From Apus apus (lineage: Eukaryota > Chordata > Aves > Apodiformes > Apodidae): 64,000 nt of DNA. The stretch covers positions 1,798,001 through 1,862,000 of the forward strand of contig NC_067300.1 of the NCBI RefSeq assembly GCF_020740795.1, in the 5' to 3' direction. This document shows positions 1 through 12,900 of this stretch, in pieces. Below the pieces are notes generated by a model, which had not been told where the DNA came from, did not search any database, and saw only the letters and a program-made list of their open reading frames with translations. Made by a program: the position numbers and the translations under genes. Each line of letters begins with the position of its first letter. Position 1 is the first letter of the stretch.

Positions 1-265
1 ACACGTGTGAGGCCAGAGCCTGACTACAAAACATGGCCTAAGAGGCAAATGTGGTTTGAACGTGTCTGCTGGATTCATCTTCAAGCCTTTGGATAGATTT
101 GGTCTTCATAGACCATTCAGTGATGAAACCAGAAGCCGTAAGTTGGTTTAATTGTGCTTTTTGCCTGGGAGTGGGATTGTGTGCAGTGTTAGAGACTATA
201 ATAATGTCATGGAAGGCTGACGTAGTGACAGTGAACCTTGATATGTGTCCTCTCTTGGTTTCCAG

Positions 266-3200
266 GACCATGAACATGCCACCTTTGATGACATCCTAGG
301 TACGTGAGTGTTATTTCCTTAACTCTTGCCTGTGGCAAATGTAACTGATCAATACATTAAAGTCACTGCACTGCCCTGTGCCTGAGCTGCCACTCACAAA
401 GGTGGTTTTGTCACCCCAGTGACACCTGACAGTCAGTCAGCTGCTGTGGGATATGCTGCAGTTGTAACACTTCACTTCTGTGGCCCATTTTCTATGCCAA
501 GCTTCTGGTGTATGAAGGGGAAGCTGAGGCATGGGGCAGCAAAGATCCCTGCTCGTTGTACCCTTGTAGGTGAGCAGGAGCTCTAGCAGAAGGTCAGGAG
601 AGCTGGGGCTGGTCCAGTGCTGTGGTCACTGCAGAGCAGGGTCTGGTGCTGCACCTGCCTTCTCTGCCTGGGATCTCTTGGGGTTTCTTGCCTTCCACAG
701 CACAGAAGCAAAGGGTTTGCTGTGTCATCCGTGGGGATGGTGTCAGTCTCACAGCTCAGCCTCCTGCCTTCAGGACTAACCTGAGAAGAAATAAGATTAA
801 TTTTTAACTTCCTCCATGGTTCATCTTTTCCAACATGTTTTTTACAGAGGAAATAGAGAAGAAGCTTAACATTTATCGGAAAGGCTGCAAAATCTGGAAG
901 ATGCTGATATTTTGCCAGGTATGTGAAAGTTGTTGAGCACTTGGGTGGTTTGCTAGAAATTTGTCTTTTTCTGCAGAGAAAATAACACAGAGGAACCAAT
1001 ACTCCAAAGTCAGGTTTTGTCAGATGTGTAAGGCTTTCACTTCTCGTTTCCCAGACAAAGAACAGCCTCAAGTTGCTGACACAGCAGGAAATAAAATCTG
1101 ATTTAGTGTGGCCAAGTCCAGAGCTGGGCTGCTTTCAAGGAAATTCAGGCAAAACAGCATTAGCACAGACCTCAGAGGGGTGTTGCAGAGACAGGACCAA
1201 GCACTTGTGAGGGGATGGCTGTAGTTTTCATACAGCCTTGTTATGACAGTGGCAGGGGTTGTGGATCAGACTGGCAGATGGCACAGCTTGGAGCTGGAGG
1301 GGGGGGGAGATTCAGGCCCTGCTGGATCTGGGCTTGCTGGGGATTTCCTTCCCAAGCCTCTTGTTCCTCAGCATGGTCAGCTTTGGGGTTCCCCAGCAGC
1401 TGTGCAAGCAACCTTGCCATGAGAAGTGAGGCAGTAACCTAACTTGAACTCCCTCCCACGTGCCTAATGCTGCAAAATAACAGAGTCTGCAGCAGGCTGA
1501 CCTGCAGATGGCAGTTCTTAATCTTCCTGATGTTGTGCTCAACTGTTTTATGCCTGTTCCTGCCAAAGTCCAGGTCTCCTACACTGACGTCTTGCCTGCT
1601 TATCCCGGCTTTGCTCAGCTTCCCATCTGCCTATGACAGCAAGTCTCCTCACATCCCTAAATAAAAGGGACTTTCTTCTCTTCCCTGTTACTCTCCAGCC
1701 ACCCACAATGAAGACTTTTGTCTGTTACTGTGCTTTTATAGAGTGAGGTGGGCTTAGAACAGGAAAAAAGGGATAATTTTTTACTTTCCTGAGCCAGTGG
1801 CTGCGATGGAGGTTGCAGCAGCCATGGCAGCCTGGTGTGTCTGCTCTGCTTCCTTGTGGCATGTCTGGGAATGGCTGTGCAGGACAAGAAACATCCTGGG
1901 GTTGTTTCTTCAGGGCCTGTGCACAGTGGTTTGCATCTGCCTGTCTCTCTCTTGCAGGGAGGTCCTGGGCACTTGTACTTGTTAAAGAACAAAGTTGCCA
2001 CTTTCGCCAAAGTGGAGAAGGAGGAAGATATGATCCTGTGAGTGGCTGTGTTATGTTCTGGACTTGCATGGTATTTTTCTGCTTGGTTTGCTCAGTGTTT
2101 GTGGCATGTGCCCTAGTAGGAGAGGTTGAGGGATCTGGGGTGGCCTGGTCAGGGGCAGAGAAGGCTGAGTGGGACATAATAGCAGCTTACAGCTCCTTCA
2201 GGGGGAGCTGCAAAGGTGACAGAGCTGAGCTCATCCCTGGGGTGGTGCAGCCCTGGGACAGGTCACCAGAAAGTGTGCTTTTATCTGCTGCTTAGTGTCT
2301 GTCTGGACTAGGGGGAAAGAGATATTTCCTCTCCTTTGCTGACCAGAAACCAGAACGTGCACCTTGTGCCTCTGTTGCTCAGAAGTGGCTGAGATGGCAT
2401 TTCCATGCGGGCAACTAGTGGCAGGAATGCAAACCTTTCCCCCAGAGCTGACTTTGGCAACTGCCCTCCTAATTGCAGGGGGGAATTAAATTAGTCTCTG
2501 CAAAGCCTGCTCAGAGTCCAGCAGGTTTTTCACTGAGATGCCAGCCTGTCAGCCAGGGCTGCTGAGGCAATTTTGCTTCTCCTTGCAGAGTTAAGCTTTG
2601 CCTGTTTTGCTGCCTGCTCACTTGTGCTGACTCAATCTTACTTGGCCACCAGTGCTGGGGAAAGGATGCACACCAGCCTGCTTCTACACAACTTTTTGTT
2701 GGCATGAGAACTGAGTATTAAAATCAACATCTGTTCAGGGCTCTTGTGCTCTGGCACAAACACTGTCAGTAAAGTTCTGCGGCACGTGTGTACGCGCTCT
2801 GAGCACATGCCAGGCCTAGCTGGTCTGAAGCTGGTAATTCAGGGATGCTCAGAAACACACAGCTGAAAACTGGGATGCCTGGAAGTGAAGGTTTGTATCC
2901 AACCTGTAGGTGCCTGGGAGACAGTCCTGAGAAAAGCTCAGCCTGATTGCAGACCCCACAGAGGACCTGCTGGGCCTTGGAGCCCACCAGGAGGCTGCTC
3001 CAGCTGCTGCCCAGGGGAAGTGGCTGTCCTTCGTGTCCCTGGGCACAGTGTGCCTGGTCAGTGGTCACAAAATGTGAAGTGGGACTGACTGGTGGGCAGC
3101 ACCAAGTGCTGCCTAACATGAAGCAGCCTGGCTTGGTGTTGTCTCTCTGGCTATGTAGAAGAACCACCTCTCCAGCTGCTCTCTGCTGATGGAATGGGTG

Positions 3201-6200
3201 GGAATGAACCAGTGCTCTGATAATGCCCTTTAGAAAGGGCAATTGTTGATAGAGATGGGAGGGAGGACATTGGAGGGAACTGCTACAAGAAGAGGATGCT
3301 TAGTTAAACAGTCTAACAGCAGACCTGGTGGACTTTGCTCCCTTCTCTTCACCTTGGAGCTTCCTTGGCTTGATGGGCTGTTCCTCCCTCTCTACCACAT
3401 GACTTGGACCTGCTCCTCAGACCCTTGCCCTGCCCGTGCTCTTCCTTGTCTGAGAACCAATGGCTCTTCCTGAGCAGCTTGTTCCTCAGGCCCCTTCTGA
3501 GCAGCGTGTGCACACACATCCAGGTGATCACTCCTGCATATGAGGAGATAGACCTTTTTAAAACTATGTATTCTGCTTTTTCCTGTTTCTCCCAGCTTCT
3601 GGAAGAGGTTGAGCCGGCTGATGAGTAAAGTCAATCCTGAACCAAATATCATTCACATCATGGGCTGCTATGTTCTTGGAAACCCCAATGGGGAGAAGGT
3701 AAGAGCTTCCTGGGTCACCTCTCTGGGATTGTCTGCTGAGTAGCACCAAGCCCAGGGAAGCAACAGTCACACTGTGAAGTTTAAACCTTCCTCTTCTGCT
3801 CTGTGGGAACGTGCTACCCTCCTGTTCCAGGAGTGGCTGTGACTGGGTGAACCACCCTGTGGATTGTGCCCCCCCAGAGGGCACAGAAGGAAGGAGAAGT
3901 GACATGCAGGACAAATGCTGAAGCCTTTGAGGAGAATGCTCATTCAGAGCACTTTATTTATTTACTAATGAACTAGATGTTTTAAAGGACATGAGTGGAA
4001 AGATTTCTAGAGGTAGGGAACAAAGATGGGTAATTTTGAGTGTCCTGGAGTTCACCTTTGTTTTCAGCTGCTAACTCTTGATATGTTTTCCTTCCAGCTA
4101 TTTCAGAATCTGAAAAACTTAATGAATCCTTATAGGGTTGCCTTTGAGTCTCCACTTGAACTATCAGCTCAAGGTAATTTATTTTCTATGCAAAGAAACA
4201 TGTCTTCTTCATCAGCCTGCCTCCTTCAGTGGGCATCTTCATGAAAAAGCAATTCTGAGCTCCCTTAGGCCCTGCTCTGCTCATTCTTTTGCTGGTCACA
4301 GCCTCGTGTAGTTCTCTTGCTGACCCTGGGTTTTCCCTGGCAATTCCCCCACGTTCACATTTCAGCTCTCCTGATTGTTGTGCCTGAAGCTGCAGAGCCC
4401 TCTCCCAGGCTTCTGGCACTATCAAGGTTGCCTGGAGAATAGGCAGCTTTCCAGCCTGTGTTTAGGAGATTTGTCACATTACTAGGACATGTGAAGTCCA
4501 TGGGAGAAATGCCCATGGGAGCAGAACCTTTTCTGTAACCAAGTGTGCAGGGATCTCTTGGTCCCAAGTTGTGTCATCAACAAGAAATTGGGATGTCACC
4601 CATTAGAGCCATTTCACATCTCAGCACACTTTGCTTTTTCTGCCTGTAGCTTAAGATGTTTCAAGGGGCTATGGATTTTTTTTCCTGGTTTTTGGCCAGT
4701 GTAAGTAACTGTGAGTGCACAAAGTCTGAATCTGCCCTTGCTGTGTTATCTGTGCTGTAGTCCTTGGTACTGGTTCTCCTGGAAGGTAACAACGTGGAGC
4801 ATTAGGCTGGAAGCCCTCTGGGTACTTCCTTTGCTGCTCACAGCTGCCATGGGCCCTGCTGGGTTATTTTTACCTCCTCCTTTACCTCCACAGGAATGCT
4901 TAGGAGTTGAGCACATCCCAGCTGCACGGGGTTTTCTGTGCTGAGGTTTGGGCCCAGCTTTATACAGAGTGTGCACAGACCCCCCAGTGAACGTGCTCGT
5001 GTGTGTGTGCCTAGAATCAGGGAGTCACAGGGTCATTAAGCTTGGAAAAGAGCTCTAAGATCATCAAGTCCAAATGTCAACCCAACACCATCATGCCCAC
5101 TAAGCCTCAAGTACTATGTCCACACATTTGTGTTTTTTTTTTAACCAGGGATGGTGTCTCCAGCACTGCCCTGGGCAGCCTGTGTCAATGTCTGACCACT
5201 CTTTCAGTAAAGAAATTGTTCCTAATATCCAATCTGAACCTGCCCTGACACAACTTGAGGAAATTTCCTCTCGTCCTATCACTGGTTATGTGGAAGGAGA
5301 GACCCTGCAAGAAGCAACTTGCAGGGAAATCCCTGGGTTGATGTGGAGTTTGGCAGGCAAGGCACCAGGTTCTGTGCACATTCACTGAGCTAGTTGATCT
5401 TCCAGGAGGTTGGGCTGAAGGATACACCTGGATTTATCCCCTGGATCAATCTGGGATGCACTGAGAGTGTAACCTCTCTAATCCTTTGCAAAGTCATCGG
5501 AAACTAATCTTGAGCAGCCCTCCAAAGTGAAAATCCCCTCCTTGAGCCCTGCTTCAGAGCCCAGGGTTGTTTGTCCTTGTATTTACAAAGGCAGTTGCTG
5601 CCTCCTGCACACAGTGCTCGCTCCGTGGTGGCCTCTTGAGACCCCCCAGCCCTTTCAGGGGGGCAGAACTTGCACTGGTGTGTCCTGTTGAGCTCATTGC
5701 TGTGAGAAGAGCCAGCTCTGCAGGACAGAGACAATCTGTTAACGTTAAATTAAAACCAAAACATGTCTTGAACTTCCAATGTTAATTATTTGTGATGTTT
5801 CCCATGACTCTTCACAAAGAGTTCACTCTTGATTGGTGCTTTTCTGAAGCCCCTGGGCTGGGTTGCTCCATGCAGGCTGTTGGAGCTGTTGTCTGATCCT
5901 CTGCAGCCTCCCCTCCTGCAGGCCCTGCAGAGAGATCAAAGTCTGGAGTCAGACTCTGTGCTCAATTCCCACTCCCATGGACAAACCCTGCCAGGGGATG
6001 ATGATGATGGAGCCTTCCATGGTGTGAGGAGCTCTATAAAGGTGTTTGCTTCTCAGAGGCACCTTCATGTGCTCCTCACCAAATGAAGCATTCCGTTGGG
6101 TTCTCCTCTACCTTTACCTATGGGAGGGTTGGGGCTTTTTGCTGCTGCAGCCTCTCACATCTCTGGCTGTGCTGCAGGGTGTAACCCCTCTGCTTCCTTT

Positions 6201-6310
6201 CTCTTCTCCCAGGTAAGCAAATGATTGAGACTTACTTTGATTTTCGCCTTTACCGCCTCTGGAAGACCCGCCAGCACTCGAAGCTGTTGGACTACGACGA
6301 CATTTTATGA
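266..6310 (+). CDS. NSMF: NSMF, C-terminal exons (5' part outside window)
   Basis: These are the last six coding exons of NMDA receptor synaptonuclear signalling and neuronal migration factor (Jacob/NELF), which in mammals shuttles from synapse to nucleus. Exons: 266-299, 848-918, 1958-2037, 3596-3698, 4098-4173 and 6213-6310 (stop TGA 6308-6310). All junctions are GT-AG and the phases join, giving 153 residues. Recognisable blocks are [70 protein letters not shown] and the tail [19 protein letters not shown] ending DYDDIL. The tail matches the mammalian C-terminus almost residue for residue as I remember it. The start codon and N-terminal half, including the myristoylation site known from mammals, lie before position 1. 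Introns within the span (548 bp to about 2 kb) show nothing I can name except one CR1 fragment. Confidence 0.93.
5013..5315 (-). repeat. CR1 LINE 3' fragment in last NSMF intron
   Basis: Reading the minus strand, this is the 3' end of a chicken-repeat-1 type LINE. On the plus strand it begins AGAATCAGGGAGTCACAG, continues through the AAGCTTGGAAAAGAGCTCTA and ATCATCAAGTCCAA blocks, and runs to the CTCGTCCTATCACTGGTTA block. It is 5' truncated, has no open reading frame, and sits between the fifth and sixth visible NSMF exons. Boundaries are approximate. Confidence 0.85.
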
Positions 6311-6682
6311 GCTGGAGAAGACTTTGCAAGAGGAAGCTGATCACCGGTGCCCAAGAAGTCATGCTTGTTGCAGAGAGACTTTTTTTCTTGGCACAGGGAG
6401 CCCAGTGGGAGGCAGCAGTGCTAAAGGGAGGGAGGAAGGAGCCCTCGGAAGTGTGTCGGGAGGAAGGTCTCCTGGGTCACGAGAGACTGGAGGGAGAGGG
6501 TTTGACACCTCAGTCGCCCCAGGTCAGAGCCGTGGTGTCTCAGGAGGAGCTGTGTGAACCGAGGACAGGATGGAGTTCCTTGCAGAACTGAGCTGTTTTG
6601 GGTCAGAACGGGCCAGATTTGATTCCAGGTCCTTTTAAAGACTTTTGAAGCTCAGGTTTTCTTACATTAAAAAAAAAATAAT

Positions 6683-6688
6683 AATAAA
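6683..6688 (+). terminator. Candidate NSMF polyadenylation signal
   Basis: AATAAA lies 373 bp past the NSMF stop codon. It sits in an A-rich run, so it could be a chance match. I see no better hexamer nearby, and the real 3' UTR may be longer. Confidence 0.3.
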
Positions 6689-9199
6689 AAATCCAATCCA
6701 CTACCCGTGCACTACAGTGAAGAAGTGCCCAGAGCACAGAGGAAGGAGGGGTTGGTACTGTGGGACCTGCTGTGCTGGGGAGCTTGGAGAGCAAGGACTG
6801 CTACACCTACTCCTGCAAGCTTAGATTAAGAGGATCCAGTTTCAATGTGAATATATACTGGAATATTAGAATCAAAATCTGGGTGTTTTTTTGTTTTGTT
6901 TTGTTTCATAGAAAATAAGTGCAATTTTTATAGTGAGGGGGGGTAAAATCCCTCCCAGTATTTAATTAGTTAAAAATAACACACCAGTAACCAATAGATG
7001 AGGTATTTTTGGTCTGCTTGAAAATATATTCAGAATGGTAATATATCTTCTGTAGACAATATTTAATCACCAGCAAACATGGTTTTAACATAACTTTAGC
7101 AGACCCTGCATGTCTGCTGCATTGATTAATCCAGTTTGGTTCATTACTTTCAGAGTAGCTTGTTGCACTAATTGGACGTGCTCTCACTAATGTATATTTC
7201 TCCTCCAATTAGACACAACTTTGTTAACTTTCTATTTTGCTGCTTGCAAAACTATGGGACTTTAGTTTTGCTGAAGTATTTTAGGTTAGAAAACGGGGTA
7301 CCTGGCTGAGGAACTTCTGTCAGGTTCACTATTGGTATAAAAATGAATTAGAAATTGATAGCCATGGTAATTACTTGTTCATGCCAGTGTTTTGCTGTGT
7401 GTCCAGAGATGAGTTCTCTCTGTATCCTGCTGTGTGGAGCAGTGTGGTCACACCACCTTCAGGAATCCTCCAAGGAGACTGTTCACTGAGGTGTTGGGAA
7501 GAAAAGCTTCTGGAGGGACACAGCACGGGTTTGTAGCATGACTTGGAATCTTCCCTCTGTTCACTTGATTGCCAGTTGTTTGTGCAAACACCACCTCCTT
7601 CCCAGTGCTAAAATGACCTGTTTGTTGGTCTGTGCTGCTCATGGCCCCTCCTGTGTAGGACAGAGTAAACCCTGAGCTTTGTCAGAGCAGCCCTGGGTTG
7701 AGAACCCAGATCTGTACTTGATCTTTGAAGATATGTTTTGGAATATAGGTACTTTCTCTTTGTTTATGTTGAGGGGTTGCTTTTTTGTTTTGGGAAGGCT
7801 TTTTTTCATCTTCTACTCCTGTTCAGAGGAGAAATAACTACTTACAGGTGGTGTAGGTCACTCTGACAATTCTGGGAGGTGATACAAGTTATTCCTTTCT
7901 TAAGTAAAATATACTGGAGAAGTAACAGGGAATGATCACCTTGATTTCCTTGTATCTAAAATCAGTTGGTTGTGAAGTGAAGGAAAATCTATGTGCAAAT
8001 CTTCTTTCAAATGCTTACAAAAAGAACTAGTTGTTCTGATCTGTAGAGTTTTCCTTCCCCTGTGACATATCTGTGGTTGTAATTTTGGAGAGCAGGCCTC
8101 TGGCTGCTGAACCCTGTACATTTATAGCAGTTTTATAGCAAAAGTAAAAAGAAATAATGTACATACAGCAAGTAGGGAGAGGAATAGGTGGAGGAAGATG
8201 GTTTAAAGTCACTGAAAGGAACATATTGAACCAAAAGGTTTGGGCTGTTGCCTCCCCCTCTGGTTGGGAGCTGTTGGGAACTGCCCTGCTGAGCTGTCCT
8301 GGCCTCAGGAGGTTTGGTGGCTGTTCCTCATCCCTGGCTGGACTCTTGTCCTCTTGACTCAGTCGTGTTTTCCAGACTTGTAAGGAAGGGGATAATAGGT
8401 ACTGGTCTGTATCCTGTGGAACAAAATGCCAGCTGTAAAAAAGAAAAACAGAATGTCTGCCAATTCTCTATTATTTTGCATGGCAGGTTCCAGCAGCTGT
8501 GCCTGGGAGAGGTGGGAGCTGTAGGGGTGATGGAAGCATGAGGTCGTGTGTTGTTTGGAGAAGGAAATGGCAGTGGCAGGATTAAAATGCTGACACAAAA
8601 CTCTCTCCCTTTCTGACTCTTTTACCTCCTGTGGTTAAACTCCTAACTGGAGACAGACAAACTGTTCTTCCTTTCTCTTTTCTAAAGTAACTTCCCAATT
8701 CAGTGAACTTGGTAGCATGAATGTAGCATTGTGTAACTATTGAAAAACTTACTTCACTCCAAAAAGGCCCATTTCTGTATCCACTTCAGTGATTTCTCTG
8801 TAGAACTGTTGTATATCTATCCTCACTGACCACTTGTAGAACTAGGGGTGCCAAGTAGGAAGGTAGATTGTACAGTTGCATAACTTGTGTAGGAGGATGT
8901 GTGTTTGAATGATCCTTACAGACTGTTTTACTGGTGCAGTTGACTCTAGTTCAGTGTCATGACAAACAATTAATGCTTTTCTCTCTTTTCCAAAGACCTC
9001 TATTCCTCATACTTTGTGATGTTTATGACACGAGCGTATCCTTTCCTTTGTGGCATTCATTTTGACTAAAGAGATGAAATGCTCTAAAAGCTGTGACTGG
9101 AAAGACAACAGAGTTTTGATGTTTAAAGTCCTTTGTGCAAATAGCGTCGTTGAAGTTAAATGTTTCACTTGTGCCCTGGGACAGGATGGGGGGCAATGG

Positions 9200-9438
9200 A
9201 TCCAAACTGGAGCCCAGGAAGTTCCACCTGAATGTGGGGAAGAACTTCTTTCTGTGAGGGTGACAGAGCCCTGGGACAGGCTGCCCAGAGAGGCTGTGGA
9301 GTCTCCTTCTCTGGAGACTTTCCAGACCTGTCTGGATGCCTTTCTGAGTGACCTGCCCTGGTTTGGGTCCTGCTCTGGCAGGGGGGTTGGACTGGATGAT
9401 CTTTGGAGGTCCCTTCCAACCCCAACATTCTGTGATTC
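9200..9438 (+). repeat. CR1 LINE 3' fragment
   Basis: It carries the standard CR1 3'-end landmarks: GAGCCCAGGAAGTTCCACCT, CCTGGGACAGGCTGCCCAG, GGTTGGACTGGATGATCTTT, then TCCCTTCCAACCCCAACATT and TCTGTGATTC. It is intergenic between NSMF and TPRN, 5' truncated and non-coding. Confidence 0.9.
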
Positions 9439-9933
9439 ATTTCTGAAAGAGGAAAACAAGTTTCTTCCCCTTTTTAACTGGTTGAATTTTTCAAGTAGCT
9501 GCTGGGAAAGGAAGGGATCAGCAGAGGATAGGGTGCAAAAGAAATTAAATAAATTGTAATTATGTAACTTCAGAGTTAAAAATAGAGCCTGTGACTTCCT
9601 CAGTTGGAGCAGCCTGGGAAGGGTGACCTCTGCTCGCCACCGGCACAGTCACAGCCAGGATGTCCCTTGCACCCCAGGTGCCTCTGCAGCACCTTCTGCA
9701 GGTGCCACTGAGGACAGGCCCTTGGGGTGTGCCCGTGGGAGCTGCAGCTGCTGAGTGCACGGGACAGTTTGTCCTTCCCTTTCTACCTGCTCCTCCCAGC
9801 CTGCCACTGCCTGCTCTTGGGCTGTGCCTGCTGAAGCCCTGGGACCAGTTTGTTCTCGGTAATTGCTGCCCGAGTTAGTTGGTGGAGCTCAGCTCTGAGG
9901 AGGGCAGTCAGAGCACGTGGGTGATGGGGCAGC

Positions 9934-9984
9934 TGAGCTCCTGTCCCACCTGAGCTCCTGTCCCACCTGAGCTCCTGTCCTGCC
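9934..9984 (+). repeat. 17-bp tandem repeat, three copies
   Basis: The unit TGAGCTCCTGTCCCACC is present three times head to tail. The last copy differs at its 3' end. No function is evident. Confidence 0.85.
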
Positions 9985-12900
9985 TGCTCTGCTGCAGGAT
10001 CAGCAGCCCTGTCACACTGTGACACCCACCCCCCAACAGGGACCTGCTGCTGCTGCAGCTCCTGCCTGGTCTGGATTGGCTTTCAGCAAGGGCAGGAGAA
10101 GCAGAGGCACCTGGTTAACCCTGGAGAGAAGCAGATTAAACTGGGATGGCTAAACTGGGTGCCAGCCCTGGCTGTTCAACCCAGCCACGTGTGGGAGTTT
10201 CTGCTGCTCTTGCTGCGCAGCAGCATTGGAGGTGACCTCTCAACACCTTGCTTGGCGTGAGGAACGTCTGCAGCATCTGCTGGTTGTGGTACAGCCTCCA
10301 GGAGAGGAGAAGGGTGGGCAGCAAGTGCATCAGCTCTCCAGTCTGCTGCTCCTCAGCCTGGCTCATGTGCTGGGAGCAGCCCCTGACCATGTTCTCTGCT
10401 GCCTGCAAAGGATGTTCACTCAGCTGTAGAGGCCTGGGGGTTGTCTTCTTGGTTGTAGCATGTGTCTTACACAGGGTTTTCCAGAGAGGCTTTCCTCTCT
10501 TCCTCGTGTTTGCCTGGCAAGAAGAGGGAAGAAGAAAATTCCAAGTTGCAGTAGGTAGAAAATGGAGAATAATCTCTTTGCACCTCTCCTCATGCTGCAG
10601 CCACCAACTTGCCTTTGCAGCAAGACCTCCAGGCCTGGGACAGGAAATGGATGAGTGAGCAGATAATCCTTTCCTGGAAACAAAACAAAACCAGAAAAAT
10701 CCTGGTAGCTCCAGCAAAACATCTGACTGCAAAAGGCAACCAGCCCACTCAGCCAGCCCCGTGTGAGGACCCTGCTGTGCACACCCGTGGGATCCCACCT
10801 GCTGCTCCTCCCAGTGCCTCTAGAGCTGCTTGAGCCACGTCCCGTGGCCCGTGGGGACCTCTGCTCTGCCAAGGGGACTCTGCAAATGAGTTTCTTCTTC
10901 GTTTCTCAGCCTGGACTTGTTGCCTGGAGCTCGGCATGGGTTTCCTGCTCCAGGGGCATCAGGAGTGTGTGTGTATGTGTGTTCACATCATCTCTTCACA
11001 CACGGGCTCTTTCCTGTGGTCTGGGGAGGATGCTCCCTCTCGACTGCCCGCGCTTGCTTTGCCATGTGCAGCAGGGTGTGAGGCAGTGTTCCTGCTGTTG
11101 TCCGCCCTGTGTTACCATCTCTCCAGCTACTGGCACGTGTCCATCTCACCAACACCTGCTGCTGTTTCGGGATGTGACTGTGTCAGTGACCTGTGGCTGG
11201 GAGTTCCTGTTCCCAAGGCTCTGCTGGCAGGACGGCTGCCAACGTGGCTCTGTCACCTTCAGACAACAGCAGTGGGGTTAGTTGAAAGAATGGAAAATGG
11301 TGACTTAAAATAGCCAGCCTGGCAGGATCTGGAAGTGGGAGTGTGTCCTTCATCCCGGCCCAGACAGGAGGTGGGACAACAGGCTTTCTCTTCTCTCTTG
11401 GTGTAAGTGTAAACATGCAACCCATCCCGACCCTGTTTGAGTCACACATATTGCTGATGTGCTGCTGCAGGGTAAGGCACGTTGCTGTATGATTAGAAAA
11501 GTCCTTCCAGAATTCCTTGTCCTTCCTTGTCAATTGGCACATGTTGCTGGATCTGAGCACCAGAGGGTGCCAGGACAGAGATTTGCAGGTACATGTAGAG
11601 CTGGGTCACTCTGGGCTTTGCCCTGCACCTCTGGAGCTGAGGGCCTGGGCAGCCCCTCCTGAGAGATGCTCCCCCAGGCGTCCTCAGTGGGGACAGGGAG
11701 CAGCAATAGCATTTCCCACACCATCTGTGAAACATTGTTTGTGATCCTGTGCTTTGTCCCACTGATCACAGAGTATCCGTGGGTTTCTGCATCTTCCCTG
11801 GGAGTGTTTTTTAATTCTCAGTTGTGGAAACACAAGCCAAAGTCAACTGGAAACTGTTACAGTCCTGATGACGAGTCTGCCTGCTAATAATACCGTGTAC
11901 TTGAGCTGAGGGAGTGAACGGGTGGTTTAGTGACCATGAACCTGGCTGTGATCGTTGTCACTCCCAGGTAATCCTGCTGTGTAATTGGCTCAATTAATGC
12001 CAAGATACCAGAGTTTGCTGCCTCTCCTGAGGTGCCAGTTCACAATCTCCTGTTGAGCTTGTGCAGGAGCTGGTGGCTGCTTTGACTCAGAAATGAAATC
12101 AGCCCAACCTACTGCTGATCAGTGGGGAAAACTTTCAGACTGGAGGGAATAAATGTTATGGACACTTAAAAATCCCATTTAAGATTCCCATTTAATGAAG
12201 GGAAGCTAAGTTGTATTTTTCCATAAATGTTTGTTAAATTTTAAAGAACTAACACAGCCTCATAATTTTTCACATTGTTGTATTTGCTTTTAGAGCATCC
12301 TCTAGGTTGGCACACTTAAGGATAGATAAGACCCATCTAGGGCTGGTGCACATGCTGTGGTGGGGGGCAGGCTGTATTTAGCTAATTAACTGGGCACTCC
12401 AGCCTTTATCCTTATCTCCTAAATGAACTGGTGATTAATCACACAAGTGCAGGCCCTATAGCCCTTCAGCAAGGGGAGCCTCTCCACTGCCCTTGCTCAG
12501 CCTCAGGAAAGGGAATGTGTTCATAGAGACCCTGAGCAGCTGATGGAGCCCAAATCCATCTGGGGTGGCCCCTCCTGTGACTCCCCCTGTGTGGGAGCAG
12601 TGACCTGTGGGCACAGCCCCTGCCCCCTCCCTGCTGTCCCTGGGTGTCCCAGGGTGACACTGTTTGGCTCAGGACCAGCACAGATGCACATTGCTGATAC
12701 TCAAAAAGTGTAAGGTTATTAGATTATTATTCTTTTTAAAATGATTTCTTGAGTGCTAAGACTCAGTGGCAGTGATATAGTCCCCGTGACAAGGTCATGT
12801 TAACTCGGAGCTGATGCAGAGCAGGGAATTCAAGGCCAGGTGTCCTTGTCCTTGTATTTGAAATGCTCTAAAGTCATCACAGATAAGTACAGCCAAGCAC

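Noticed and set aside
6683-6688. Confident assignment of the NSMF 3' end
   Set aside because: The hexamer is embedded in an A-rich tract, so I list it only as a weak candidate.
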